Below, piece after piece: positions 1 to 8,135 of a DNA stretch of 63,600 bases. The stretch comes from Clostridia bacterium (GTDB taxonomy: Bacteria; Bacillota; Clostridia; Oscillospirales; Acutalibacteraceae). Within the stretch, counting starts at the first letter, position 1; each line of letters opens with the position of its first letter. Made by a program: the position numbers and the translations under genes. The notes beneath the pieces are model-generated. The model worked only from the letters and a program-made list of their open reading frames with translations. It ran no database searches and had not been told where the DNA came from. The DNA is taken from assembly GCA_017474125.1 (NCBI GenBank), contig JAFVIF010000044.1:1-63600 (forward strand), written 5' to 3'.

Positions 1-742
1 ACTTATATACTACGTATTCGCCGCCTGTCGTCTTTTTAGAAAGCACCTTTCCGTCGTTATCATAGGTGTAATCGGTAACCTTTTCGCTTTTCTCGGAATT
101 TCTTACCTCTTTAATCAGGTTACCCTTTGCATCGTAGGTATAGGAAATTGCTTCAGAGTAGTTACTGCTTACATACATAAGCGTGGTTTGTGTTCTCCTA
201 CCGTTTTCATAGGTATGATTATACTGCGCGTTAATAACCTCTTCACTGTCGTATACCAGCTCCATGGTAACTGTGCCGTCCTGATTGTACATATATTCTA
301 CACGGCTGGTAAGAATGTTGTCGGGAGTGCGGGATTCAATCCTTATAAGTCTGTTTCCCTGATAAACGTAAGTGTTAACGGTGGTAAGCATACCCTGATA
401 GGTAGATTCCTCCTTAAGCACCTTGCCGTCATTATCATAGGTAAGAACGGTGAAGCCGTTTTCAACACCCATATAGGTATAAACCTGTTTAACAACCCTA
501 CCGTTTTGGTCATAATAATCGGTTTGAACATTGCCGTCGGCATTTTCAATAACACAGTAATCAATCACGGTAACGCTGCTTACGGGTACTGTTGAGCAGA
601 AAATAATCACCGCCGCAGCAATTACCGCAATAACGCCTAAGCCCATTAATATAGCGATTCTTCTGCTTCTTGCCGCACTTCTCTTCTTTTTAGGCTTTAC
701 CTTTACGTCGGTGTTTACCTGAAATCCGTTTTCATTATTCAT
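1..742 (-). CDS. YD-repeat-like single-pass membrane protein, 3' part outside window
   Basis: The frame starts at 742 and is still open at base 1, so 247 codons are visible and the C-terminus is missing. Residues 1-25 are strongly basic (VKPKKKRSAARSRR), residues about 27-49 form one hydrophobic helix, and the rest is a chain of short units built on Y-x-x-D/N-G (YDQNGRVV, YDNDGKVL, YNQDGTVT, YDAKGNLI). This is the spacing of RHS/YD beta-strand repeats, so a cytoplasmic tail, one anchor and an outside repeat domain are inferred. An AGGAGG at 751-756 overlaps the mnmE stop codon, so it is probably co-transcribed with mnmE. The N-terminal anchor is unlike large RHS toxins, which normally carry a signal peptide. 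Function unknown. Confidence 0.8.
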   Translation of the reverse strand, partial: MNNENGFQVNTDVKVKPKKKRSAARSRRIAILMGLGVIAVIAAAVIIFCSTVPVSSVTVIDYCVIENADGNVQTDYYDQNGRVVKQVYTYMGVENGFTVLTYDNDGKVLKEESTYQGMLTTVNTYVYQGNRLIRIESRTPDNILTSRVEYMYNQDGTVTMELVYDSEEVINAQYNHTYENGRRTQTTLMYVSSNYSEAISYTYDAKGNLIKEVRNSEKSEKVTDYTYDNDGKVLSKKTTGGEYVVYK

Positions 743-754
743 TATAGCTTCCTC

Positions 755-2116
755 CTATTTTCCTACACAGAATTTTTTAAATATTTCGTCGGTTACCGAC
801 TCGCTTACACGCTTACCCGTCATTTCATAAAGGGCGGCAATTGCGTCGTCCACCATTACTCCGACGGCATCGGGGGTAACGCCTGCCGTTATGGCGTTTA
901 TAGCCTCGCTTACGGCAATAAAGGCGCGCCGCGCCAAGTCACGCTGTCTTTCGCTAACAAGCACCGCGCTGTCGGGACTAAGGCTTTCGGCCTTGGTTAC
1001 TCTTGCAACAGCCAAGGCAAGGGCGTCAGCGCCGTCCCCTGTTTTAGCCGATAAATAAACACATTCCTTATTGCCGCCAAAGTCCTTATTAAATCTACAG
1101 CCCTTATCACACTTATTTAATATAATTATGCAGTTTTTGTTTTCACATTCCTTTAAAAGCGCAAAATCCTCTTCCTCAGGCTCCCGTGAAGCATCGAACA
1201 CGGCAAAAACAAGCTGACTGTCGTTAAGGCGCTGTCTTGCAAGGTCGACGCCCATGGCTTCAACGCTGTCGCGGCTATCCCGTATTCCTGCCGTATCGGC
1301 AAGGCGTAAGGGAATTTCCCCAAGCATTACGGTATCCTCAATAACGTCCCTTGTGGTTCCTGCTATATCGGTTACTATTGAACGCTGAACGCCCGTAAGC
1401 AAATTCATAAGTGTTGATTTTCCTACGTTGGGACGTCCTACGATAACCGTTTCAACGCCTTCTCTCAGCACCCTGCCAACGTCGTATTCCTTAAGCATTT
1501 TATCAAGAGCAGACTCAACCCTTCTAAGCTCCGAAGTAAAGGTGTCAACGTTAAGCTCCCCTAAATCCTCCTCGGGATAATCGCAATAGGCGGCTATGCT
1601 TGCCGCGGCGCTTACCAGCTTTTCTTCAACGTATTTTAACTGCTTTGCCACTCCGCCTGCGTGGGCACTACGGGCAATCCTTAATTCGCTGTTATTTGAA
1701 GCCGATATAAGCCCCATAACGCTTTCGGCCTTAACTAAATCCATTTTACCGTTTAAAAAGGCGCGTTTGGTAAACTCACCCGCACCTGCAAGCACCGCGC
1801 CTGCATCTAAAACGGTTCTGAGCACCTCCCTAACCATAAGAGCGCCGCCGTGAACCGAAAGCTCCACAACGTCCTCCCCCGTATAGCTTTTGGGGGCGCA
1901 AAAGCGCAATGCCACAGCTTCGTCTATTCTTTTGTCACCGTTACGCACTTCGCCGAAAAGGGCTTGATAGCCCGAAAGCGAGGAAACGGTTTTCCCCGAC
2001 ACCGAATAGAAAACCTTATCGGCAATAAGGGCGGCATCCTTTCCCGAAATACGTACGACACCTATACTGCCCTCCCCCAAGGGGGTTGCAATGGCGGCAA
2101 TGGTGCGCTCTGCCAT
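755..2116 (-). CDS. mnmE: tRNA modification GTPase MnmE
   Basis: MnmE works with MnmG to place an aminomethyl or carboxymethylaminomethyl group on U34 of tRNAs reading NNA/NNG codons. The 453-residue protein has the usual length. The N-terminal tetrahydrofolate-binding and dimerisation domain covers about 1-120, followed by a helical domain interrupted by a G domain with GRPNVGKS (227-234), TTRD (254-257), DTAG (274-277) and NKCD (334-337). It ends in CVGK, the expected C-terminal catalytic Cys motif. AGGTG lies just before the ATG. In many Firmicutes mnmE sits with mnmG near the replication origin; here the next gene is a YD-repeat protein and the divergent neighbour is spoIIE, so the usual cluster is broken up. 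Confidence 0.98.
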   Translation of the reverse strand: MAERTIAAIATPLGEGSIGVVRISGKDAALIADKVFYSVSGKTVSSLSGYQALFGEVRNGDKRIDEAVALRFCAPKSYTGEDVVELSVHGGALMVREVLRTVLDAGAVLAGAGEFTKRAFLNGKMDLVKAESVMGLISASNNSELRIARSAHAGGVAKQLKYVEEKLVSAAASIAAYCDYPEEDLGELNVDTFTSELRRVESALDKMLKEYDVGRVLREGVETVIVGRPNVGKSTLMNLLTGVQRSIVTDIAGTTRDVIEDTVMLGEIPLRLADTAGIRDSRDSVEAMGVDLARQRLNDSQLVFAVFDASREPEEEDFALLKECENKNCIIILNKCDKGCRFNKDFGGNKECVYLSAKTGDGADALALAVARVTKAESLSPDSAVLVSERQRDLARRAFIAVSEAINAITAGVTPDAVGVMVDDAIAALYEMTGKRVSESVTDEIFKKFCVGK

Positions 2117-2161
2117 ATTTTCACCTGCTTTACTGCTTAAATTTCAATAATATTTCATTTT

Positions 2162-2190
2162 ATTTTACCACAAAGCAGACAATATTGCAA
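2162..2190 (-). promoter_or_regulatory. Sigma-A promoter of mnmE
   Basis: On the minus strand TTGCAA (2185-2190) is followed after exactly 17 bases by TAAAAT (2162-2167). This is a good vegetative promoter pointing at mnmE, with a leader of roughly 40 bases. Confidence 0.65.
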
Positions 2191-2268
2191 TAAATTTGTA
2201 TTCCTTCGCCCTTTGTTTACCCGCTTTTTATTAAAACTCTAAAAAAATATAAAAACCGCCACTTCTAC

Positions 2269-2302
2269 TGCGACAAAGTTTTTAAGTCGAAGCAGTTATA
2301 CT
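2269..2302 (+). promoter_or_regulatory. Candidate Spo0A-controlled promoter of spoIIE
   Basis: A -10 like TATACT lies at 2297-2302 with no good -35 at 17 bases. Instead there are two near matches to the 0A box TGTCGAA: TGTCGCA on the minus strand (within 2269-2277) and AGTCGAA on the plus strand (2285-2291), each 6 of 7. Sigma-A promoters activated by phosphorylated Spo0A, including that of Bacillus spoIIE, have poor -35 regions with 0A boxes in their place. The assignment is an inference from position and partial matches. Confidence 0.45.
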
Positions 2303-2343
2303 AATTGGTGGAAGAATAGGAATAAATTACGGACGGTGTAAAA

Positions 2344-4671
2344 ATGAAGGAAAGTACAGCTTATTTTAAAAGGAAACTATTATGGGTTAAGGAGCGAACC
2401 AGACTAACCGGCAACGAGCTGATAAGGGAAGGACTGACCCACCTTTTGTTTTTTGCCTGCGCATTTTTTTGCTCAAGAGCAGGCATTAACGAAAAATATT
2501 TGCCCTTCGGCTTATCGGCCGCGGCGGGAACACCCTTTAGCTATATGCCTGCCGCAGGGCTTGGGGCAATGCTCGGATATATTTTCCCCGTAACCGGAGA
2601 GGGCGGCTTTAGGTATATTGCCGCGGTGCTGTCGATTATGGCAATACGACTGCTGACGGCAAAAATAAAATTCACGCGGGAAAGCCCGCTGTTCGCCACC
2701 TTTATCACCCTTTTATCGGCATTTTTTACGGGGGTTGCCACCCTGCGAGGCTTACCGGGAGGAGTAGCCTTTGCAGGAGTGGAGGCCGCCCTTGCAGGAG
2801 GCGGCGCATACTTTTTACATAAAGGAAGCCTTGCGGCGCTGAACAGCGAAACGGGGCTTTCAAATCAACAGCTGACCTGCTTTGTAATTTCGCTTTCGGT
2901 GGTTTTGGCAGGACTTTCACGTTTAAGTGTCGGCGGAATATCGGTGGGCAGAGTGATTTTTATTGTATTTATTCTGGTTGCCGCCCACCGTTCCGGCGCA
3001 GGCGCAGGGGCGGTATTCGGTGTTGCCGCATCATTAAGCGCCTCCTCGGTAGGCGCTCCTTCCGCCGCGCTTATAATGCTCGGCTTTGGTGGACTTATGG
3101 CAGGAGTTTTTTCCGATATCGGAAAGCTGTCCTCGGCCTTCGCCTTTATCGGCGCTTCACTTATCGGCGCGATAATGGGAGGCTTTTCCGCTAATACGTC
3201 GCTTATAATAGTTGAAGCGGTTATAGGCTGCGGACTGTTTTTATTAATGCCGAAAACCGTTACGCGAAAGCTATCTAAGCTTTTTGCCGAAAAGGTGGCG
3301 GTTATGCGCCCCGAGGGGCTTAAAAAGGCGCTTACTATGCGGCTGAGCTTTGCAGGAAACGCGCTTCACGACGTCTCCTCCACCGTTGAACAGGTATCGG
3401 AGCAGCTCTCGAAAATCAATTCTCCCGATTTTAAAAAGGTGCTCAGCCGTATAGAGGAGGATGCCTGCAAGGGGTGTTCAATGCGTGTTTTTTGTTGGGA
3501 AACCAAACACGAAAGCACTATTGAGGCCGTTATTTCTATGACCAAGGCGGTGCGTAGCGGTGAAACCACACCCGAAAGGTTTTGCGACGAGGAGTTCAGG
3601 CTAAGGTGCATACGCAGTGCACGTATGGGTAATGCCGCCTATAAATACTATACCGAATACGCTTCAGCCATTGCAGCAGAAAAACGTATAGAAGAGGTGC
3701 GAAGCGTTGTTACCGACCAATTCTCGGGAATTTCAAAAATGCTTATAAGCCTTTCCAAGGAATTTGAAAACGAGGAAAAATACGACGGTGCCGCCGCTTC
3801 ACGTATTGCCGCCGCCCTTAAAAATTTAGATATCGTTACGGCGCAATGCGGAGTGAGGCTTGATAAATTCGACCGAATGACGGTTGATATATGGGTTAAA
3901 AATTCAAGAGATATAGTGCTGAACCGCGCCGAAATTATGAACGCGCTGTGCGTGGCCTGTGACCGCGATTTCGACCCACCCTGTATAACCTTTTCGGGAG
4001 GAGACGCCTATATAAGCGCCGCCGAGCACGCCACCCTGACCGCCGAAATCGGAGTGGAGCAAATTTGCTCCTCGGAAAATTCCATTTGCGGTGACTCCTA
4101 CGAATACTTTTTCGACGGCAAGGGCAGGCTTATTATGATTTTATCCGACGGAATGGGTACGGGCGGCCGAGCGGCGGTAGACGGTGCAATGGCCAGCGGT
4201 CTTATGAGCCGACTTTTAAAGGCAGGCTTTGACTACGATGCCGCCCTTCGTATACTAAATTCGGCAATGCTGTTTAAGTCCACCGATGAATCTCTTGCAA
4301 CCCTTGACGTTACGGCGGTAGATTTATTCACGGGCAAAACCTACCTTTTAAAGGCAGGCGCCGCTCCCACCATAGTAAGGCGCTCGGGCAGAGCAGGCAA
4401 GGCGCAAAGCACCTCCCTTCCCGCAGGAATTTTACGGGGCGTTACCTTTGACCGAGCCGTTATTACAATGAAAAAGGGAGATATTATTCTAATGCTGTCC
4501 GACGGTGCGGTAAGCGAGGGCACCGATTGGATAAGCGCCGAAATAGAGGGCTGGACCGACGGCAGTGCGCAGGCTCTTGCCGAGCGTATTGCTAAATGCG
4601 CGCGCAGGCGCCGTACCGATAAGAAGCAGGATGATATTACGGTTATTGCCGCTATTTTGAAAAACGCTTAA
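2344..4671 (+). CDS. spoIIE: Stage II sporulation protein E (SpoIIE phosphatase)
   Basis: SpoIIE is the membrane phosphatase that dephosphorylates SpoIIAA and so frees sigma-F in the forespore; it also associates with the asymmetric division septum. The 775-residue protein has the family layout. Residues about 35-310 are a polytopic membrane domain rich in Gly/Ala, followed by a central cytoplasmic regulatory segment (with KGCSMRVFCWE near 375), and a C-terminal PP2C domain from about 560. The PP2C domain shows the metal-binding SDGMGTGG near 601 and a second MLSDGAVSEG near 718. The ATG at 2344 is preceded only by a weak purine stretch. It is monocistronic in appearance: the next gene has its own promoter. 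It marks the organism as a sporulator or recent descendant of one. Confidence 0.96.
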   Translation: MKESTAYFKRKLLWVKERTRLTGNELIREGLTHLLFFACAFFCSRAGINEKYLPFGLSAAAGTPFSYMPAAGLGAMLGYIFPVTGEGGFRYIAAVLSIMAIRLLTAKIKFTRESPLFATFITLLSAFFTGVATLRGLPGGVAFAGVEAALAGGGAYFLHKGSLAALNSETGLSNQQLTCFVISLSVVLAGLSRLSVGGISVGRVIFIVFILVAAHRSGAGAGAVFGVAASLSASSVGAPSAALIMLGFGGLMAGVFSDIGKLSSAFAFIGASLIGAIMGGFSANTSLIIVEAVIGCGLFLLMPKTVTRKLSKLFAEKVAVMRPEGLKKALTMRLSFAGNALHDVSSTVEQVSEQLSKINSPDFKKVLSRIEEDACKGCSMRVFCWETKHESTIEAVISMTKAVRSGETTPERFCDEEFRLRCIRSARMGNAAYKYYTEYASAIAAEKRIEEVRSVVTDQFSGISKMLISLSKEFENEEKYDGAAASRIAAALKNLDIVTAQCGVRLDKFDRMTVDIWVKNSRDIVLNRAEIMNALCVACDRDFDPPCITFSGGDAYISAAEHATLTAEIGVEQICSSENSICGDSYEYFFDGKGRLIMILSDGMGTGGRAAVDGAMASGLMSRLLKAGFDYDAALRILNSAMLFKSTDESLATLDVTAVDLFTGKTYLLKAGAAPTIVRRSGRAGKAQSTSLPAGILRGVTFDRAVITMKKGDIILMLSDGAVSEGTDWISAEIEGWTDGSAQALAERIAKCARRRRTDKKQDDITVIAAILKNA

Positions 4672-4698
4672 ATAAGTGAAAAAAATTTTTATTTTTGA

Positions 4699-4727
4699 TT
4701 GACTTTACCGTAGGCATTTGCTATCAT
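4699..4727 (+). promoter_or_regulatory. Sigma-A promoter of the GH16 pair
   Basis: TTGACT (4699-4704), 17 bases, then TATCAT (4722-4727). It lies between spoIIE and the first GH16-like gene and probably drives both GH16 genes. Confidence 0.6.
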
Positions 4728-4753
4728 TTTACTTAGAAAGGAGCTTTTGCCTT

Positions 4754-5545
4754 ATGATAAATGAAAAATACACCCTTACCTATGAAAAAAATTTTTGTTT
4801 TCCCGACGCTTTATCCGATTTTGAGGTGTTGGAATTCAACGAAGCCTTTATAAACAACAACCCCGTTTCGGGTATTGTTCCCACCCACGTTGACGACGGC
4901 GAAAAGGACGTAAGCGAGGGTGGTGTTGTAAGCTACGTTAAGGATAACGTAAAAATTGAAAACAACCTTTTAAAGCTCGGAGTCACCAAAAACGACGACG
5001 GCTTTGCAGGCGCTATGATTAAAAACACCGCCCGTAAATTCGGCAACGGCTATATGGAAATTAAGGCGAAATTCCCACCCTTCTCAAAGGGTGTATGGCC
5101 TAAAATGACCCTTAAGGGCGAAAAGGAGGGGGTTATTACCGAAACCGATTTTGCCCAAATTATGGGTATAAGAGGCAAAAACGCCTGCTCCCTTATTGCT
5201 CACTATTATAACGGTGTCAGCCTTAAAACCTTGAACTATTTATACAGCCCCACTAACGCTTGGCCCCGTTATTATCCCGATATCCAAAGCGATGAGCTTT
5301 TAAGCGACGATTGGCATATTTTCGGCTATGAGCAAACCGAAATGGATGCAATTTTCACAGTTGACGGTATTGAATTTTCGCGCATAGCTATTGACCACCC
5401 CGTATTCAGAGCCTTCGGAAATGAGGGCGAGCTTATTTTGTCGGTATCGGTTGGTATGCCAAAAATCGAAGCCCCCGACGAAACCACCGTTGCCCCCTGT
5501 GAAATGCAGGTTGAGTACGTTAAGTTCTACGAGGAGGTAAAGTAA
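4754..5545 (+). CDS. GH16-fold protein with substituted catalytic acid/base (probable pseudoenzyme)
   Basis: This 263-residue protein aligns with the next gene over the GH16 jelly-roll core: FGNGYMEIKAKFP (97-109) matches YGYAEIRAKLP, and VWPKMTL matches IWPGFWT. The GH16 active site is E-x-D-x-x-E. Here residues 130-135 read ETDFAQ: the nucleophile Glu130 and the middle Asp132 remain but the acid/base Glu is Gln135. Retaining hydrolysis is therefore expected to be crippled, and a binding, transglycosylating or regulatory role is possible. The start at 4754 is chosen because AAAGGAG (4737-4743) lies 10 bases upstream; a longer frame from 4718 has no ribosome site. There is no signal peptide, so it should be cytoplasmic. 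It ends one base before the next ATG. Confidence 0.8.
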   Translation: MINEKYTLTYEKNFCFPDALSDFEVLEFNEAFINNNPVSGIVPTHVDDGEKDVSEGGVVSYVKDNVKIENNLLKLGVTKNDDGFAGAMIKNTARKFGNGYMEIKAKFPPFSKGVWPKMTLKGEKEGVITETDFAQIMGIRGKNACSLIAHYYNGVSLKTLNYLYSPTNAWPRYYPDIQSDELLSDDWHIFGYEQTEMDAIFTVDGIEFSRIAIDHPVFRAFGNEGELILSVSVGMPKIEAPDETTVAPCEMQVEYVKFYEEVK

Positions 5546-5546
5546 A

Positions 5547-6347
5547 ATGAAACTTGTTCACGATGAGCTTATTAAACACGGCTACAAATTGGTTTTTGAA
5601 GACCATTTCGACGGCGAAGAATTAAACCCCGACGTATGGACTGTAGTTAATATGCGTCAGGACGGACACAACGGCCACGGCGCATGGAGAAAAACCGAAA
5701 ACCTATCCCTTAAGGATTCTAACCTTACCATTACCGCACGTATTGAAGACGACGGCGAATACACCAGCGGTATGATTAATACAAGTAAAAGCTTTTGTTA
5801 TAAATACGGCTATGCCGAAATAAGAGCAAAGCTCCCAATAGGAGGCCCCGGTATATGGCCCGGCTTCTGGACTAAATCGGACTACCCCGGCGCACCCGTT
5901 AACTCGGAAATAGATATTTTTGAAATGTTTGGCAACGACCGTCAAATTGAAGCCGCTATGCATGCCTGGTGGAGAGATCGCAATTACGATACGGTTCATC
6001 ACATAAGCTACGGTGTCGGCAACAGCAAAAAGCGTTTTGACGGCGACGTTACCTTTTCCAACGAATATCATACCATAGGCTACTACTGGACCAAGGATTT
6101 CGCCGAATTCAGCGTGGACGGAGAGGTTTACGGGCATATGGATATAGGAAACTGTATGTTCAGCGCCTTCCATACCCCCATTTACTTTATTATAAGTATG
6201 GCCTTCGGTCTTCCCTTCCTGCCTGCTCCCGACGAAAAGAGAACCGAGCCTATTGAGTATAAAATCGACTACATCCGTCTTTATCAGGATGAAACGGGTG
6301 TTTTATACGACGTAGACGAGGAAAGACGAATTCACGAAAGAAAATAA
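5547..6347 (+). CDS. Glycoside hydrolase family 16, intracellular beta-glucanase-like
   Basis: GH16 enzymes are retaining endo-hydrolases of beta-1,3/1,4-glucans, laminarin, xyloglucan or related galactans. The 266-residue protein has the full signature SEIDIFEMFG, with Glu121 as nucleophile, Asp123, and Glu126 as acid/base. Aromatic residues suited to a glycan cleft (WPGFW 104-108, HAWW 139-142) surround it. No signal peptide is present, unlike most bacterial GH16 enzymes, so it would act on imported oligosaccharides. GAGGAGG at 5530-5537 lies inside the end of the preceding paralogue, and the two genes are separated by one base, so they are translated together. Exact substrate cannot be read from the sequence. 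Confidence 0.9.
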   Translation: MKLVHDELIKHGYKLVFEDHFDGEELNPDVWTVVNMRQDGHNGHGAWRKTENLSLKDSNLTITARIEDDGEYTSGMINTSKSFCYKYGYAEIRAKLPIGGPGIWPGFWTKSDYPGAPVNSEIDIFEMFGNDRQIEAAMHAWWRDRNYDTVHHISYGVGNSKKRFDGDVTFSNEYHTIGYYWTKDFAEFSVDGEVYGHMDIGNCMFSAFHTPIYFIISMAFGLPFLPAPDEKRTEPIEYKIDYIRLYQDETGVLYDVDEERRIHERK

Positions 6348-6360
6348 ATTTTAGGTGTTA

Positions 6361-6395
6361 AAACCCGATGAAAGCGTATTTCATCGGGTTTTTTA
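6361..6395 (+). terminator. Rho-independent terminator after the GH16 pair
   Basis: AAACCCGATGAAA (6361-6373) pairs with TTTCATCGGGTTT (6379-6391) across a 5-base loop and is followed by Ts. Confidence 0.88.
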
Positions 6396-6407
6396 TTGCC
6401 TAAAGTA

Positions 6408-6437
6408 TTGACTAAACAAGGGCTTTGGTTGTATAAT
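6408..6437 (+). promoter_or_regulatory. Sigma-A promoter of the EIIC-nth-pdxY-MATE operon
   Basis: TTGACT (6408-6413), 18 bases, perfect TATAAT (6432-6437). It is followed by a ribosome site TAGGAG at 6457-6462 ahead of the ATG at 6471. Confidence 0.75.
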
Positions 6438-6470
6438 TAAGGAGTATATATTGGGATAGGAGTACTCAAA

Positions 6471-7514
6471 ATGAAAAAGATATTTACCCGTATATTTATC
6501 GACGGCCTTTCGGGTATGGCATTAGGCCTTTTCGCCACCCTTATTATAGGTACTATTATAGGGCAGGTTGCCTCCTTTGTGCCCGGTACTGTCGGTGCCC
6601 ATTTGCTCTACATTTCAAGGTTTGCAAAAACCATTACGGGTGCAGGTATCGGTGTAGGTGTTGCCGCCAAATTAAAGGCTTCTCCCCTTACCACCGTTTC
6701 GGCCGCCGTTTGCGGTATGATTGGTGCCTTCCCCATTATTGCTCAGGGCAATTTTGCCTTTGGAAGCGCAGGCGAGCCCTTAGGCGCTTTTATTGCCGCC
6801 TACGTAGCCGTTGAAATCGGCGGCTTTGTTTCGGGCAAAACCAAGGTGGATATTATTATCACTCCCCTTTGCTGTATACTTTCGGGCTGTATTGCCGCCT
6901 TCCTTATCGGTCCCTATATTTCCTTTGCTATGAAGTGGCTCGGAAATTTAGTTAACGTTAACGTAGACGCTCACCCCATTATCGGCGGTATAATAGTTTC
7001 TACCGTTATGGGTATTTTCTTAACCCTGCCCATTTCCAGCGCCGCAATAGGCGTTTCGATGGGTCTTTCGGGCCTTGCCGCAGGCGCCGCCACCATAGGC
7101 TGCTGCTGTAATATGGTAGGCTTTGCTGTTATCAGCTACAAGGAAAACAGGTTCGGCGGCTTGATTGCTCAGGGTCTTGGCACCTCTATGCTTCAAATGC
7201 CCAATATTGTTCGCCACCCCTTAATTTGGCTGCCCTCCATTATTTCAAGCGCCATTTTAGGCCCCGTTGCCTCGGCCGTGCTTAAAATGGTAAGCACCCC
7301 AATTGGCAGCGGTATGGGCTCTGCAGGTCTCGTAGGACAGTTTGCCGCCTTCGGTGAAATGACCGCTACAGGCACTAAGCCCATAGTTGCCCTTTTACTT
7401 ATTGTTATTATGCACTTTATTCTGCCTGCCGTGGTAAGTCTTGCAATCAGTGAGGCTATGAGAAAAATGGGCATTATTAAAAACGGCTATTTAAGGCTTG
7501 ACAGCAATGACTGA
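6471..7514 (+). CDS. Orphan PTS EIIC-like membrane protein (PTS_EIIC_2 family)
   Basis: The 347-residue protein is almost entirely hydrophobic, with about ten predicted membrane segments and conserved Gly-rich turns (IGTIIGQVASFVPG near 25, TPIGSGMGSAGLVGQFAA near 277). These resemble the stand-alone EIIC-like PTS_EIIC_2 (PF13303) proteins. Classical phosphotransferase systems need IIA and IIB domains to phosphorylate the sugar during uptake; none is fused here or encoded nearby, so it may act as a facilitator, or use components encoded elsewhere. It is the first gene of a run with nth, a pyridoxamine kinase and a MATE exporter; its stop overlaps the start of nth. Substrate unknown. Confidence 0.75.
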   Translation: MKKIFTRIFIDGLSGMALGLFATLIIGTIIGQVASFVPGTVGAHLLYISRFAKTITGAGIGVGVAAKLKASPLTTVSAAVCGMIGAFPIIAQGNFAFGSAGEPLGAFIAAYVAVEIGGFVSGKTKVDIIITPLCCILSGCIAAFLIGPYISFAMKWLGNLVNVNVDAHPIIGGIIVSTVMGIFLTLPISSAAIGVSMGLSGLAAGAATIGCCCNMVGFAVISYKENRFGGLIAQGLGTSMLQMPNIVRHPLIWLPSIISSAILGPVASAVLKMVSTPIGSGMGSAGLVGQFAAFGEMTATGTKPIVALLLIVIMHFILPAVVSLAISEAMRKMGIIKNGYLRLDSND

Positions 7515-8133
7515 GAAGCAACGCACACTTTTAGCGGTTGAAGCCTTAAAGGAAAAATACCCCGAAGCCATTTGCTCGCTTAACTACAAAAATCCCTTTG
7601 AGCTGCTTATTGCCACACGACTTTCCGCCCAATGCACCGATGCAAGGGTTAATATGGTTACCCCCGCACTTTTCAGCCGCTTCCCCGACTGCTTTTCCTT
7701 AGCTACGGCGGATACCGATGAGGTGGAGGAGCTTATAAAAACCTGCGGCTTATATAAAAGCAAGGCCAAAAGCTTAGTCCAAATAGGCAAAATGCTGTGC
7801 GAGGAATTCGGCGGCCGGGTCCCCGACACTATTGAGGAGCTGATACGCCTTCCCGGTGTAGGCAGAAAAACCGCCAACCTTGTTTGCGGTGATATCTACG
7901 GCAAGCCTGCCGTTGTCACCGACACCCATTTTATAAGAATCTGCAACCGATTGGGCCTAATTAAAACCACCGACCCGTTTAAGGTTGAAATGAAAATGAA
8001 AAAGCTTCTTCCAAAAGAAGAAGCAAACGATTTTTGCCACCGCTGTGTTCTTTTCGGACGTGAGGTGTGCACCGCGCGAAGGGCAAACTGCGACGCTTGT
8101 CCTTTAAGCCAATTCTGTCCTAAGAAGGTGTAA
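7507..8133 (+). CDS. nth: Endonuclease III (DNA glycosylase/AP lyase)
   Basis: Nth removes oxidised pyrimidines from DNA and cleaves the resulting abasic site by beta-elimination. The 208-residue protein has the helix-hairpin-helix LPGVGRKTANLV (115-126) with catalytic Lys121, the catalytic Asp139 in VVTDTH, and the 4Fe-4S ligands Cys188-x6-Cys195-x2-Cys198-x5-Cys204. The ATG at 7507 overlaps the end of the EIIC gene by 8 bases; an in-frame TTG at 7498 is possible but has no better ribosome site. The length is typical. It is a routine base-excision repair gene in an otherwise unrelated run, probably through translational coupling. Confidence 0.97.
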   Translation: MTEKQRTLLAVEALKEKYPEAICSLNYKNPFELLIATRLSAQCTDARVNMVTPALFSRFPDCFSLATADTDEVEELIKTCGLYKSKAKSLVQIGKMLCEEFGGRVPDTIEELIRLPGVGRKTANLVCGDIYGKPAVVTDTHFIRICNRLGLIKTTDPFKVEMKMKKLLPKEEANDFCHRCVLFGREVCTARRANCDACPLSQFCPKKV

Positions 8134-8135
8134 AA

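Noticed and set aside
7498-7506. TTG at 7498 as the nth start
   Set aside because: It adds three residues, has no better ribosome site and increases the overlap; the ATG at 7507 fits the family start.
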